This document shows positions 23,415 to 31,996 of a stretch of DNA of 64,000 nucleotides, one piece after another. This DNA comes from Streptomyces sp. A2-16. GTDB taxonomy: Bacteria > Actinomycetota > Actinomycetes > Streptomycetales > Streptomycetaceae. Numbering within the stretch: the first letter of the stretch is position 1; each line of letters starts with the position of its first letter. The translations under genes and the position numbers were made by a program. The stretch is taken from positions 9,610,001-9,674,000 of the forward strand of contig NZ_CP063808.1 of the NCBI RefSeq assembly GCF_018128905.1, written 5' to 3'. The notes below the pieces were generated by a model. It had not been told where the DNA came from and did no database searches. It saw nothing but the letters and a program-made list of their open reading frames with translations.

Positions 23415-24896
23415 TCAGGCGACTTCCCCCCGCTCCGCCCTTCGCAACAACACCCCCGCCACCACCCCGCCCAGCAGCACGGCCACCGCCCCCACCAACT
23501 GACTGCTCTCCAGCCCGGAGGCGAACGCCTCCGTGATCCGCGCCCGCTCCGACACCGACCCCGCCTGCGCCAGCGCCGCCGGCAGTGACGCTGCCGCCAC
23601 CGAGACCAGGGTCGCGAACCGCGCGTTCAGCACCGCGCCCAGCACCGCGACGCCCAGCCCCTGCCCGAACTCCGCCACGGTGCCGTTGATCCCTGCGCCG
23701 ACCCCGGCCTTCTCCGGCGGGATCGCGCTCATGATCGCGTGTGCCATCGCGGGACTGGCGACCGCCGCCCCCGCGCCGATGAGCACCAGGCCCAGCAGGG
23801 TGCCCGGATAGCCGTGGTCGGTGAGCGTGGCGATGGAGAGGAGGCCCAGGGCCATCACCGCCATGCCCAGGCCGATGGAGAGGGGCGTCCCGAGCCTGGT
23901 CGACCACTTCGCCGACAGGCCCGTGAAGTTGAGGGCCACGATCATCAGCGCGAGCGGTGCCGTCCGCAGCCCCGCCTCCAGGGGGCCGTATCCGAGGACG
24001 AACTGCATGTGCTGGGTGAGCAGGAACAGGGAGCCGCCCATGCCGAAGGTGATCAGGACCGCCCCGGCGACCGCTCCGGTGAACCGGCGGTCGCGGAAGA
24101 AGTGCATGTCGAGCATGGGATGGGGGATCCGGCTCTCCCAGTACGCGAATCCGGCGAGGACCACGACCGCCACGGCCGCCGGCACCAGCACCCGGCCGGA
24201 CGTCCAGCCGTGCTCGGGGCCGGAGATGATCGCGAACACCAGGGAGGCCATGCCGATCGTGGACAGCAGGGCGCCCAGCAGGTCGGGGCGGTCGCCCTGC
24301 GGGTTCTTCGACTCGGGGACCAGGAGCACGACCGCGACCAGGGCGAGCGCGGCGACCGGCAGGTTGATCAGGAAGATCGCGCCCCACCAGAAGTGGTTCA
24401 GCATGAAGCCGCCGAGGAGGGGGCCGGTCGCGAAGCCCAGCGAGTTCACCGCCGCCCAGATCCCGATCGCCTTCGGCTGCTCCTCGGGCGCGAAGATCTG
24501 CATCGCGACGGCGAGCGTCGTGGTCATGAGCAGCGCTCCGCCCACGCCCATCCCGGCCCGTGCCGCGATCAGCTGACCGGTGGAGTCCGCGAGGCCCGCG
24601 ACCAGCGAGCCCACGCCGAACAGCACCAGGCCCGCGGCCAGCATCTTCTTGCGGCCGTAGCGGTCGGCCGCGCTGCCCGCGGTGAGCAGGAGACCCGACT
24701 GCACCAGTGAGTACGCGTTGATCATCCACTGGATGTCGGAGGTGGCGGCGCCCAGTTCGCTGGTGAGGGAGGGGATGGCCACGTTCAGGATCGTGTTGTC
24801 GAGCAGCACGGTCAGCTGCGCGAGACAGATGACGCCGAGTATCAGCCAGCGCTGGGGGTGGCCCTGGGAGACGGCGGCGGGGGCGGGAGCGGTCAT
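23415..24896 (-). CDS. MFS transporter, EmrB/QacA (DHA2) family
   Basis: A 493-residue 14-helix exporter. ILGVICLAQLTVLLDNTILNVAIPS is helix 1 with the motif-D LDNTI, SAADRYGRKKML is motif A, and LGFATGPLLGGFMLNHFWWGAIF is motif C. This clade exports antibiotics or hydrophobic cations. ATG at 24896 sits directly at the edge of a 36-bp dyad region. It is followed on the same strand by a TetR gene and presumably induced when that repressor binds ligand. Confidence 0.93.
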   Translation of the reverse strand: MTAPAPAAVSQGHPQRWLILGVICLAQLTVLLDNTILNVAIPSLTSELGAATSDIQWMINAYSLVQSGLLLTAGSAADRYGRKKMLAAGLVLFGVGSLVAGLADSTGQLIAARAGMGVGGALLMTTTLAVAMQIFAPEEQPKAIGIWAAVNSLGFATGPLLGGFMLNHFWWGAIFLINLPVAALALVAVVLLVPESKNPQGDRPDLLGALLSTIGMASLVFAIISGPEHGWTSGRVLVPAAVAVVVLAGFAYWESRIPHPMLDMHFFRDRRFTGAVAGAVLITFGMGGSLFLLTQHMQFVLGYGPLEAGLRTAPLALMIVALNFTGLSAKWSTRLGTPLSIGLGMAVMALGLLSIATLTDHGYPGTLLGLVLIGAGAAVASPAMAHAIMSAIPPEKAGVGAGINGTVAEFGQGLGVAVLGAVLNARFATLVSVAAASLPAALAQAGSVSERARITEAFASGLESSQLVGAVAVLLGGVVAGVLLRRAERGEVA

Positions 24897-24897
24897 G

Positions 24898-24933
24898 TTG
24901 TACACCGTAGAACAGTTCCCATACACCGTACAA
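24898..24933. promoter_or_regulatory. operator-like dyad of the MFS gene
   Basis: TTGTAC (24898-24903) and GTACAA (24928-24933) form the outer inverted ends, and TACACCGTA occurs twice as a direct repeat within. It lies immediately upstream of the MFS start codon and overlaps the expected promoter/leader, fitting TetR repression. Confidence 0.6.
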
Positions 24934-24956
24934 GAAGGTTTCCCGCCGTGGACGGC

Positions 24957-24994
24957 GAGAGGGGCGGCGACCCGAACGGTCACCGCCCCTCTCG
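24957..24994 (-). terminator. terminator of the GT39 gene
   Basis: GAGAGGGGCGGCGACC and GGTCACCGCCCCTCTC form a 16-bp stem with one mismatch and a CGAAC loop, 18 bp beyond the stop of the glycosyltransferase at 25012. Confidence 0.85.
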
Positions 24995-25011
24995 CTTCTT
25001 CCGGCCCTGCG

Positions 25012-27225
25012 TCAGCCGCTCGCCTTCTGGGTGAGGTCGTAGAAGGTGGCCGAACCGACCGTGACCTTCTTGAAGTTGGCCTCGACCCACGAGGTGATCT
25101 GCGAGGACGTACCGCTGCTGCTGCCGCCCATGCCGCCGCCGGAACCGCCGGCGATGAAGTAGTGGATCCTGCCGTCGGCCACGTACTCCTTGAACTCGGC
25201 CGGCGTCGGGGACGGGTCGGTGCCGTTGAAGCCGCCGATCGCCATCACCGGGTCGCCGGTGGAGAGCTGGTAGCTCGCCGCGTTCTGGGCGCCGATGGCC
25301 GCCGCGACCCAGGTGTACTTCGACGAGTCGGTCTCCAGCAGCTTCTTGGCCTCGGAGGTGACGCTCGCGCCGTTCAGCAGACCGCCGACACCACCGCCGC
25401 CCATGCCGCCCATTCCGCCGCCGTCGCCCGTCTGACCGCCGGGGCCGCCCTGCGGACTCTGGGTGGTGCCGTTGCCGCCCTGCTGGTTCTGGGTGTTGCC
25501 GTTGCCGTTCTGCTGGTTCTGCCCGGGCATCCCTCCGCCGGGGAAGCCGCCCGTGCCGCCATTGCCGTTCTGCTGGTTCTGGCCCTGCTGACCGGGCATG
25601 GTGCCGCCGAAGCCGCCCCGGCCACCGCCGCCGCCCCCGCCCGGACCGCCGCCCATCATGGACGCGCCCGCCGGACCCGCGGTCACGATGGAACCGGTGT
25701 GACCCTCCTGGAGGGTGCTGACGGTGTACGCCGTCGGACCGGCCAGAGCGGTCACCAGGCCCAGGGAGGCCGCGGCGAGAGCGAGTTGCCGGCTGACGCG
25801 GCCCGCGAAGATCAGGCCGAGCGCGGCGACCAGGCCGCCGATCAGGACCAGGTACTTCAGCCAGGGAAGGTAGTCGGAGGTGCGGTTGAGCAGGATGTAG
25901 CTCCAGGCCACCGCCGCCACGACCGAGGCCGCCAGGGCGATCGACGCCCACAGTTCGGCGCGCTTCTCCCACAGGACGCCCGCGCCCATGCCGATCACGG
26001 CCGCCATGTAGGGGGCGAGGGCCACCGTGTAGTACTGGTGGAAGATGCCCGCCATGTAGCTGAAGACGACCATGGTCATCAGCAGCGAGCCGCCCCAGAC
26101 CAGGAACGAACCGCGCGTCACCGAGGTGCGACCGAGCCTGCGGGTCGCCACCAGACCGGCGACGAGGAGGATCAGCGCGGCCGGCAGCAGCCAGGAGATC
26201 TGGCCGCCGATCTCGGAGTTGAACATCCGGTCCCAGCCGGTCTCGCCCCACTGCCCGGTGCCGCCTCCGCCGCCACCGCCGCCGACCGAACCGGTCTCGT
26301 CGCCGTTGAGGCGGCCGAAGCCGTTGTAGCCGAAGGTCAGTTCAAGGAAGGAGTTGTTCTGGGAGCCGCCGATGTAGGGGCGCGAGGAGGCGGGCCACAG
26401 CTCGACGATCGCGACCCACCAGCCGCCCGAGACGACCAACGCGGCGGTGGCCGCGGCCAGTTGACCGATCCGCTTCTTGACGGGGACCGGCGCGCAGACG
26501 GCGTGGACGATCGCCAGCGGCGGCAGGATCAGGAAGGCCTGCAGGGTCTTGGCGAGGAACGCGAAACCGATCGCGGCACCGGCCCACAGCAGCCACTTCG
26601 TACGGCCGTCCTCCAGGGCGCGGACCACGAAGTAGCAGGCGACCGCCATCAGCAGCGCCAGCATGGCGTCGGGGTTGTTGAACCGGAACATCAGCGCCGC
26701 GACCGGGGTGAGCGCGAGCACGGCGCCCGCGACCAGACCGGCCACCGCGCTGAACCGGCGACGCACGGAGGCGTAGACGACGGCGACCGTGCCGACGCCC
26801 ATGAGGACCTCGGGGGCCAGGATCGCCCAGGAGTTGAGGCCGAAGATCCGCACCGACAGCTCCATCGGCCACAGCGAGGCCGGGGGCTTGTCGACGGTGA
26901 TCGCGTTGCCCGCGTCCAGCGAGCCGAAGAAGAACGCCTTCCAGGACTGGCTGCCGGCCTGGACCGCCGCCGAGTAGAAGGAGTTGGCGTAGCCGGAGGA
27001 ACTCAGGTTGTACAGATAGAGCAGGAGGGTCGCGGCGAGCAGGGCGAGGAAGGCCGGGCGAGCCCAGCGCGGGTCCTCGGGACGGCCGCGCCACAGTCTG
27101 CGCGCGAAGGGCTGCTGGGGTTCACCGGAGTCGGGGGCCGGGGGAACGACCGGCGCCTCGGGGGCCGTCGCCGCCGGACCCCACCCGGAACCCTGCTGGG
27201 TCGGATGGTCGGTCTGCGTGGTCAT
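25012..27225 (-). CDS. GT39/ArnT-like membrane glycosyltransferase with Gly/Asn/Gln-rich C-terminal region
   Basis: A 737-residue GT-C fold enzyme. About 11-12 transmembrane helices occupy residues 55-490. The conserved extracytoplasmic DKPP motif is in ITVDKPPASLWPM, and FNNPDAMLALLM follows. Such enzymes move sugars from polyprenyl phosphate carriers to envelope acceptors (mannosyl or aminoarabinosyl transfer). A second low-complexity loop, SVGGGGGGGG, interrupts a periplasmic loop. Residues about 510-620 are extremely Gly/Asn/Gln-rich with repeated QNQQNGNG, followed by a folded C-terminal domain (TWVAAAIGAQNAASYQLSTGDPVMAIGGF; ATFYDL). Its start overlaps the GT2-GtrA stop by one base, so both are translated together. 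Confidence 0.9.
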   Translation of the reverse strand: MTTQTDHPTQQGSGWGPAATAPEAPVVPPAPDSGEPQQPFARRLWRGRPEDPRWARPAFLALLAATLLLYLYNLSSSGYANSFYSAAVQAGSQSWKAFFFGSLDAGNAITVDKPPASLWPMELSVRIFGLNSWAILAPEVLMGVGTVAVVYASVRRRFSAVAGLVAGAVLALTPVAALMFRFNNPDAMLALLMAVACYFVVRALEDGRTKWLLWAGAAIGFAFLAKTLQAFLILPPLAIVHAVCAPVPVKKRIGQLAAATAALVVSGGWWVAIVELWPASSRPYIGGSQNNSFLELTFGYNGFGRLNGDETGSVGGGGGGGGTGQWGETGWDRMFNSEIGGQISWLLPAALILLVAGLVATRRLGRTSVTRGSFLVWGGSLLMTMVVFSYMAGIFHQYYTVALAPYMAAVIGMGAGVLWEKRAELWASIALAASVVAAVAWSYILLNRTSDYLPWLKYLVLIGGLVAALGLIFAGRVSRQLALAAASLGLVTALAGPTAYTVSTLQEGHTGSIVTAGPAGASMMGGGPGGGGGGGRGGFGGTMPGQQGQNQQNGNGGTGGFPGGGMPGQNQQNGNGNTQNQQGGNGTTQSPQGGPGGQTGDGGGMGGMGGGGVGGLLNGASVTSEAKKLLETDSSKYTWVAAAIGAQNAASYQLSTGDPVMAIGGFNGTDPSPTPAEFKEYVADGRIHYFIAGGSGGGMGGSSSGTSSQITSWVEANFKKVTVGSATFYDLTQKASG

Positions 27226-28730
27226 CAGGAGTTCCTCGGGTCGGTGTCGGTCGGGCGCACCGGCTGCAACTGCACGGTCGCGTCCCTCCAGGAGCGCTGC
27301 TCCGCGACTTCACCGGCGCGGAACTCGGTCGTGTCGTACGGGGATTGCGGGGTGTACGGCGTCGTCGCGTACGGGTGTGCCGTCGGGCGCTGGGGCAGCG
27401 GACCGTACGACTGCGGCTGTGCGGTGAGGGTGTGGGCGGGGGGCTGGGCGGGGGTGTGGGCGGCGACGACGGTGGACCGGGGCTGGTCGTCACCGCGGTC
27501 GGGGAAGACCCAGGCCCGGAAGAGCAGGAAGCGCAGCACGGTCGCCGCGAGGTTGGCGGCGATCAGCACCGCCAGTTCGGTGGAGTGCGCGGGGTCGCTG
27601 CTGGCCGCGTTGAGCGCGGCGAGCGAGCCGCTGGTCAGCGCGAGGCCGATACCGAAGACGACCAGGCCCTGCGCCTGGTGCCGGACGGCGCCGCCCCGCC
27701 CGCGCACCCCGAAGGTCAGGCGCCGGTTGGCGGCGGTGTTGGCGACCGCCGAGACCAGCAGGGCCAGCGCGTTGGCGGTCTGGGAGCCGCCGAACTGCCG
27801 GAAGACGCTGTAGAGGAGCAGGTAGAAGAGGGTCGACAGACCGCCGACGACACAGAACCCGACGAGCTGGCGGGCCAGCCCCTTCGGCACGTCCTGGATC
27901 TCGCGGTCGCGCGGGTCGTCGCCGAACGGCCGGGTGATCCGGTCCAGCGGCAGCGACCCGCCCGCCAGGGCCTTGCCCACCCGCCACACGCCCTTGAGGT
28001 CCTCGGTCGCCGTCTTCACGATGTGGACGGTGGAGTCCGGGTCGTCGACCCAGTCGACGGGCACTTCGTGGATACGCAGTCCCGCGCGCTCGGCGATGAC
28101 CAGCATCTCGGTGTCGAAGAACCAGCCGGTGTCCTCGACGAGCGGCAGCAGGACCTGCGCCACATCACGCCGGATGGCCTTGAAGCCGCACTGCGCGTCG
28201 GAGAAGCGGGCCTGGAGCGAGCCGCGCAGGATCAGGTTGTAGGCGCGGCTGATGAACTCGCGCTTCGGGCCGCGCACCACCCGGGAGCTGCGGGCGAGCC
28301 GGGAGCCGATCGCCAGGTCGGAGTGGCCCGAGATCAGCGGGGCCACCAGCGGCAGCAGGGCGTTGAGGTCGGTGGACAGGTCCACGTCCATGTAGGCGAG
28401 GACCGGGGCGTCCGAGGCGGACCAGACGGTCCGCAGCGCCCGGCCGCGGCCCTTCTGCTCCAGCCGGAAGGCCCTGACCTCCGGGATCTCCGCCTCCAGC
28501 CGCCGCGACACCAGGGGAGTGGTGTCCGTCGACGCGTTGTCCGCGATGGTGATGCGGAACGCGTACGGGAACGTGCGCTCGAGGTGCTCGTGCAGTCTCA
28601 GCACACACGGCTGGAGGTCCTTCTCCTCGTTGTAGACGGGGATCACTACGTCCAGGACAGGCGTACCGGCGTCGCCGGCCGGGAGGTGCTCCCGCGCCGG
28701 CAGGGTGCCGGGAGAAGAGTCGGTTCGCAT
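27225..28730 (-). CDS. GT2 dolichyl-phosphate sugar synthase-like protein fused to GtrA domain
   Basis: A 501-residue bifunctional protein. Residues about 25-270 are a family 2 glycosyltransferase (VVIPVYNEEKDL; DNASTD; YMDVDLSTD as the DxD metal site; GSRLARSS; SDAQCGFKAIRRD). Residues about 310-435 are a four-helix GtrA flippase-like domain (LVGFCVVGGLSTLFYLLLY; ANTAANRRLTFGVRG). The C-terminal 65 residues are Pro/Gln/Thr-rich and cytosolic. It would make polyprenyl-phosphate sugar and help present it outside for the GT39 enzyme encoded next, whose ATG overlaps its stop (TGATG). The sensor kinase gene ends 15 bp upstream. Confidence 0.92.
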   Translation of the reverse strand: MRTDSSPGTLPAREHLPAGDAGTPVLDVVIPVYNEEKDLQPCVLRLHEHLERTFPYAFRITIADNASTDTTPLVSRRLEAEIPEVRAFRLEQKGRGRALRTVWSASDAPVLAYMDVDLSTDLNALLPLVAPLISGHSDLAIGSRLARSSRVVRGPKREFISRAYNLILRGSLQARFSDAQCGFKAIRRDVAQVLLPLVEDTGWFFDTEMLVIAERAGLRIHEVPVDWVDDPDSTVHIVKTATEDLKGVWRVGKALAGGSLPLDRITRPFGDDPRDREIQDVPKGLARQLVGFCVVGGLSTLFYLLLYSVFRQFGGSQTANALALLVSAVANTAANRRLTFGVRGRGGAVRHQAQGLVVFGIGLALTSGSLAALNAASSDPAHSTELAVLIAANLAATVLRFLLFRAWVFPDRGDDQPRSTVVAAHTPAQPPAHTLTAQPQSYGPLPQRPTAHPYATTPYTPQSPYDTTEFRAGEVAEQRSWRDATVQLQPVRPTDTDPRNS

Positions 28731-28744
28731 GTGAACGACTCTGG

Positions 28745-30373
28745 TCAAGCCCCCTGTTGCACCCATATGGCGGCGCTGTGCTGTGCCTGTGAGTGCGATT
28801 GCCAGTCCGTTTCGGGCGCCGGTCGAGGGGCCACGGGACCGACCGCGGGCAGGTGCATGGTGAACACGGTCCGCCCCGGAACGCTGTCCACGGTCACCGC
28901 GCCGCCGTGCGCGGTCGCGACGGCCTGCACGATGGCGAGGCCGAGACCGGTGGATCCGGTGGCCCGGGAACGCGCGGAGTCGCCGCGCGCGAACCGTTCG
29001 AAGACGTGCGGGAGCAGGTCGGGCGGGATGCCCTGGCCATTGTCCTCGACGTCCACGCACATCCACGGCCCGCGGCGCTGCACGCGCGCGGTGACCGTCG
29101 TACCCGGCGGGGTGTGTTTGCGGGCGTTGCCGAGCAGGTTGATGAGCACCTGCTGGAGGCGGGCCGCGTCACCGGAGACGGGAGCGGGTTCGTCGGGCAG
29201 GTCGAGGCGCCAGTTGTGGTCCATGCCGGCCGCGCGGGCGTCGCTGATGGTGTCCACGACGAGCGGGATGAGGTCGGTCTGCTCGAACTGCAGCGGCCGC
29301 CCGGCGTCCAGGCGCGCGAGCAGCAGCAGGTCCTCCACGAGCAGTGTCATCCGGCCCGCCTCGGACTCGATGCGGCCGAGAGCGTGCCGGGTGTCGGGGC
29401 CGACCTCTTCCCTGCCGCGTCTGGTCAGCTCGGCGTACCCGCGGATGGAGGCGAGCGGTGTCCTGAGCTCATGACTGGCGTCGGCCACGAACTGGCGCAC
29501 CCGCATCTCGCTCTGCTGGCGTGCGTGCAGGGCGCCGTGGACGTGGTCCAGCATGCGGTTGAGCGCGGAGCCGACCTGCCCGACCTCGGTGTGCGGATCG
29601 CACTCCGACTCGGGCACGCGCTCGCTCAGATTGACCTCACCGGTGTGCAGAGGCAGTTCGGAGACCCGGGTCGCGGTGTTGGCGACCTTGCGGAGAGGAC
29701 GGGTGGCGAGTCCTACGAGGACATAGCCGGCGATGACGGCGGCGCCGAGGCCCGCGGCGGTGACGCTGATCTCCACGAGGATCAGAGTGTCGATGGTGGC
29801 GTCGACGTCCTTGGTGGGGACGGCGACGTAGTAGGCGGACGTGTCGTTGGTGGTGTACCGGACGAGGTAGTCGCCGATGCCGGGGAGTTCGACCTTGTGC
29901 TGCTTGTTGTCCTTGGGGACCGCGTTGAGCACCTTGATCTGGGCGGTCGTGAGCTTCTTGGCGGACAGCTCGAAGTTCTGATCGGACTTCACCCCGCGCT
30001 GGGCGTCGGTGATCTCGCCCTTCTCCACCTTGGCCGCGATGGTGCCGTCCGGCCCCGGGCCGGTGACGAACTTGGCGGGGGTGTCCTGCCGGTTGCCCTG
30101 TCCGCCGGGGTTGTTCTTGTCCTTGTCCTTGTCGCCGTTGACGAGCTGCCCGGGCAGGAAGCGCGGCGCCGCCCGTGACGCGGCCTCGTTCAGCTTGCCG
30201 CTCAGCTGCTCGTACAGATGGGACCGCAACGCCAGCGTGGTCACCGTGCCGATCACCGAACAGACCACGGCGATCAGCACCACCGACGCGACGACGAGCC
30301 GCGTCCGCAGCGTGCGCGGCTTTCCTGCTCGCCCTGCCCGCTTCTGCGCCCGCGGCCGTCGTCGCCCGCTCAT
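28745..30373 (-). CDS. two-component sensor histidine kinase
   Basis: A 542-residue membrane kinase: basic N-terminus, TM1 (about 25-48), extracytoplasmic sensor (about 50-195) with a Lys/Asp-rich patch DKDKDKNN, TM2 (about 197-222), HAMP, DHp with SHELRTPL (His301), and HATPase with NLLGNARKH (N box), VEDNGQGI and GSTGLGLAIV. Its ATG overlaps the regulator stop by 4 bp. It lies between the response regulator and the GT2-GtrA/GT39 pair, so the system may sense an envelope signal and control glycosylation. From memory this corresponds to the SCO4020/SCO4021 pair. Confidence 0.95.
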   Translation of the reverse strand: MSGRRRPRAQKRAGRAGKPRTLRTRLVVASVVLIAVVCSVIGTVTTLALRSHLYEQLSGKLNEAASRAAPRFLPGQLVNGDKDKDKNNPGGQGNRQDTPAKFVTGPGPDGTIAAKVEKGEITDAQRGVKSDQNFELSAKKLTTAQIKVLNAVPKDNKQHKVELPGIGDYLVRYTTNDTSAYYVAVPTKDVDATIDTLILVEISVTAAGLGAAVIAGYVLVGLATRPLRKVANTATRVSELPLHTGEVNLSERVPESECDPHTEVGQVGSALNRMLDHVHGALHARQQSEMRVRQFVADASHELRTPLASIRGYAELTRRGREEVGPDTRHALGRIESEAGRMTLLVEDLLLLARLDAGRPLQFEQTDLIPLVVDTISDARAAGMDHNWRLDLPDEPAPVSGDAARLQQVLINLLGNARKHTPPGTTVTARVQRRGPWMCVDVEDNGQGIPPDLLPHVFERFARGDSARSRATGSTGLGLAIVQAVATAHGGAVTVDSVPGRTVFTMHLPAVGPVAPRPAPETDWQSHSQAQHSAAIWVQQGA

Positions 30374-31110
30374 GAGGCGGCGGGCTTGATCAGGTAACCG
30401 GCGCCGCGCCGGGTGTGGATCATCGGCTCCCGTCCCGCGTCGATCTTCCGGCGCAGATAGGAGATGTAGAGCTCGACGACATTGGCCTGGCCGCCGAAGT
30501 CGTACGACCACACGCGGTCGAGGATCTGCGCCTTGCTGAGCACCCGCCGGGGATTGCGCATCAGGAACCGCAGGAGCTCGAACTCGGTCGCGGTGAGGTG
30601 GATGTTCTCCCCGGCCCGCGAGACCTCGTGGCTGTCCTCGTCGAGGGTGAGGTCACCGACGACCAGCACGGAGTCGGAGCGGCGGTCGGCCGCGCCGGAA
30701 CGGCGGATGAGACCGCGCAGCCGGGCCACGACCTCTTCGAGGCTGAACGGCTTGGTGACGTAGTCGTCACCACCGGCGGTGAGACCGGCGATCCGGTCCT
30801 CCACGGCGTCCTTGGCCGTCAGGAACAGCACGGGCACGTCCGGCAGTTCGCGCCGCAGCCGCCCCAGGACGGTGAGGCCGTCCATGTCCGGGAGCATCAT
30901 GTCCAGGACGACGGCGTCGGGCCGGAACTCCCGGGCGGTCTGGACGGCACCCGTGCCGTCTCCCGCGCTGCGGATCTGCCAGCCCTCGTAGCGCAGGGCC
31001 ATGGACAGCAGTTCGGTGATCGACAGCTCGTCGTCCACCACAAGCACTCGGACGGGGCTCCCGTCCGGCCTCAGCAGTTCGGTGCGCCCCTGGGGCGAGG
31101 TCGTGGTCAT
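30370..31110 (-). CDS. OmpR-family response regulator
   Basis: A 246-residue regulator. Receiver: DDE at residues 26-28, phosphoacceptor D70 in VVLDMMLPDMDG, conserved Lys in VTKPF. C-terminal winged helix: HLTATEFELLRFLMRNPRRVLSKAQILDRVWSY and YISYLRRKIDAGREPMIHTRRGAGYLIKP (key features: the ELL helix, RRxGYL wing). The ATG at 31110 is preferred; upstream in-frame codons exist up to 31179. It is the first gene of the minus-strand operon with the kinase and glycosyltransferases. Confidence 0.95.
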   Translation of the reverse strand: MTTTSPQGRTELLRPDGSPVRVLVVDDELSITELLSMALRYEGWQIRSAGDGTGAVQTAREFRPDAVVLDMMLPDMDGLTVLGRLRRELPDVPVLFLTAKDAVEDRIAGLTAGGDDYVTKPFSLEEVVARLRGLIRRSGAADRRSDSVLVVGDLTLDEDSHEVSRAGENIHLTATEFELLRFLMRNPRRVLSKAQILDRVWSYDFGGQANVVELYISYLRRKIDAGREPMIHTRRGAGYLIKPAAS

Positions 31111-31492
31111 GGTGAACACGATGTCGGGGCCCCCTGAGAACACCCTTTCGGCAATCTGTGATTTTCCTGAGAAACACACAGGCGGCTCTCAGGGAACGCC
31201 TGGGAATGCGCTTGCGGGGGGGGGGGCGGGGGTGATTCTCGCAGGACTTGGGGGAGGGTTGGGGCCTTCCTCGCGGGACTTGAGGGGGCTCCTTCGGGCG
31301 AGGGGCGAGGGGAACTTGGGGGCTCCTTCGGGCGAGGGGCGAGGGGAGGAGCGGGCGGCTCGCCTCCCGAACCTGTACCCGGGCCCTCCGAGAGCCTCTG
31401 GTCGAGGGACCGGGGCGGGGGTGCCCCACCCGGCGCCCACGCCCGCACCAGCAGGCGGCCGCCTGCTGCCCGCAGTCCCCGGGCGGCGGCCG
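31111..31492. repeat. intergenic region with poly-G tract and direct repeats
   Basis: This 382-bp gap holds the response-regulator promoter side (31111-31200), an uninterrupted run of 11 G followed by CGGGGG (31216-31232), and two copies of GGGGGCTCCTTCGGGCGAGG-type sequence (about 31275-31305 and 31317-31345), ending with a hairpin-prone G/C stretch. No gene is supported. Confidence 0.75.
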
Positions 31493-31987
31493 CTATCGGA
31501 CCGGTCCCTGCTCGTCCACATGGACCGTCGGCGCCCCGAGGAACACCTCGGTGCCGACCGGGCCGTAGGCGATGTTGAAGGTGTCCAGCCAGTACGACCA
31601 GTCCCGCACCCCGGCGGCACTGCTGAACCGGTAGTTGAGCCGCCACCGCACCCACTGCCCGGCCTCGAGCCGCACGCCCGGTCGCCGCCGCGGCCGGGGC
31701 GGCACCCCGAACATCGGCCCCACCCTGGGCAGGACCCGCAACCGCCCGTCCGCCTCACGGAGTTGCACGTCGACACCTTTGAGGGTGTCGCCCTGGTGCC
31801 CGTGCGGTACGAAGTCGTCCTGCTCGTCCATCCGCACGGCGTGCACGAACGGCTCCCCGTCCCGCCCCACCGCGGACGCCGGCAGCACGAACCGGAGCCG
31901 CGTTCCTCCTCGTCGCGGCCTCGCCGCCACGGGACCGCTTCGTCCATGACGTGCGTATCCACTGCACGGTGACGTCCATCCCGGCAC
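31493..31987 (-). CDS. conserved hypothetical protein, possibly frameshifted near its N-terminus
   Basis: About 164 residues in the open frame, with a convincing middle and end (FVLPASAVGRDGEPFVHAVRMDEQDDFVPHGHQGDTLKGVDVQL; VRWRLNYRFSSAAGVRDWSYWLDTFNIAYGP; FLGAPTVHVDEQGPVR; quoted only as landmarks by their short motifs DEQDDF, NYRFSS, WLDTFNIAYG). The family is not recognised. The frame's GTG at 31987 abuts its ribosome site with no spacing, whereas an ATG at 31979 in a different frame (MDVTVQWIRTSWTKR) has GAGGGGGA at 8 bp. This suggests the original start is that ATG and that a 1-base shift occurred around 31880-31950. Confidence 0.62.
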   Translation of the reverse strand: MPGWTSPCSGYARHGRSGPVAARPRRGGTRLRFVLPASAVGRDGEPFVHAVRMDEQDDFVPHGHQGDTLKGVDVQLREADGRLRVLPRVGPMFGVPPRPRRRPGVRLEAGQWVRWRLNYRFSSAAGVRDWSYWLDTFNIAYGPVGTEVFLGAPTVHVDEQGPVR

Positions 31988-31996
31988 TCCCCCTCG

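Noticed and set aside
17913..24896. Antibiotic biosynthetic cluster suggested by two drug exporters and regulators
   Set aside because: No PKS, NRPS, terpene synthase or RiPP genes lie between; exporters are paired with their own regulators.
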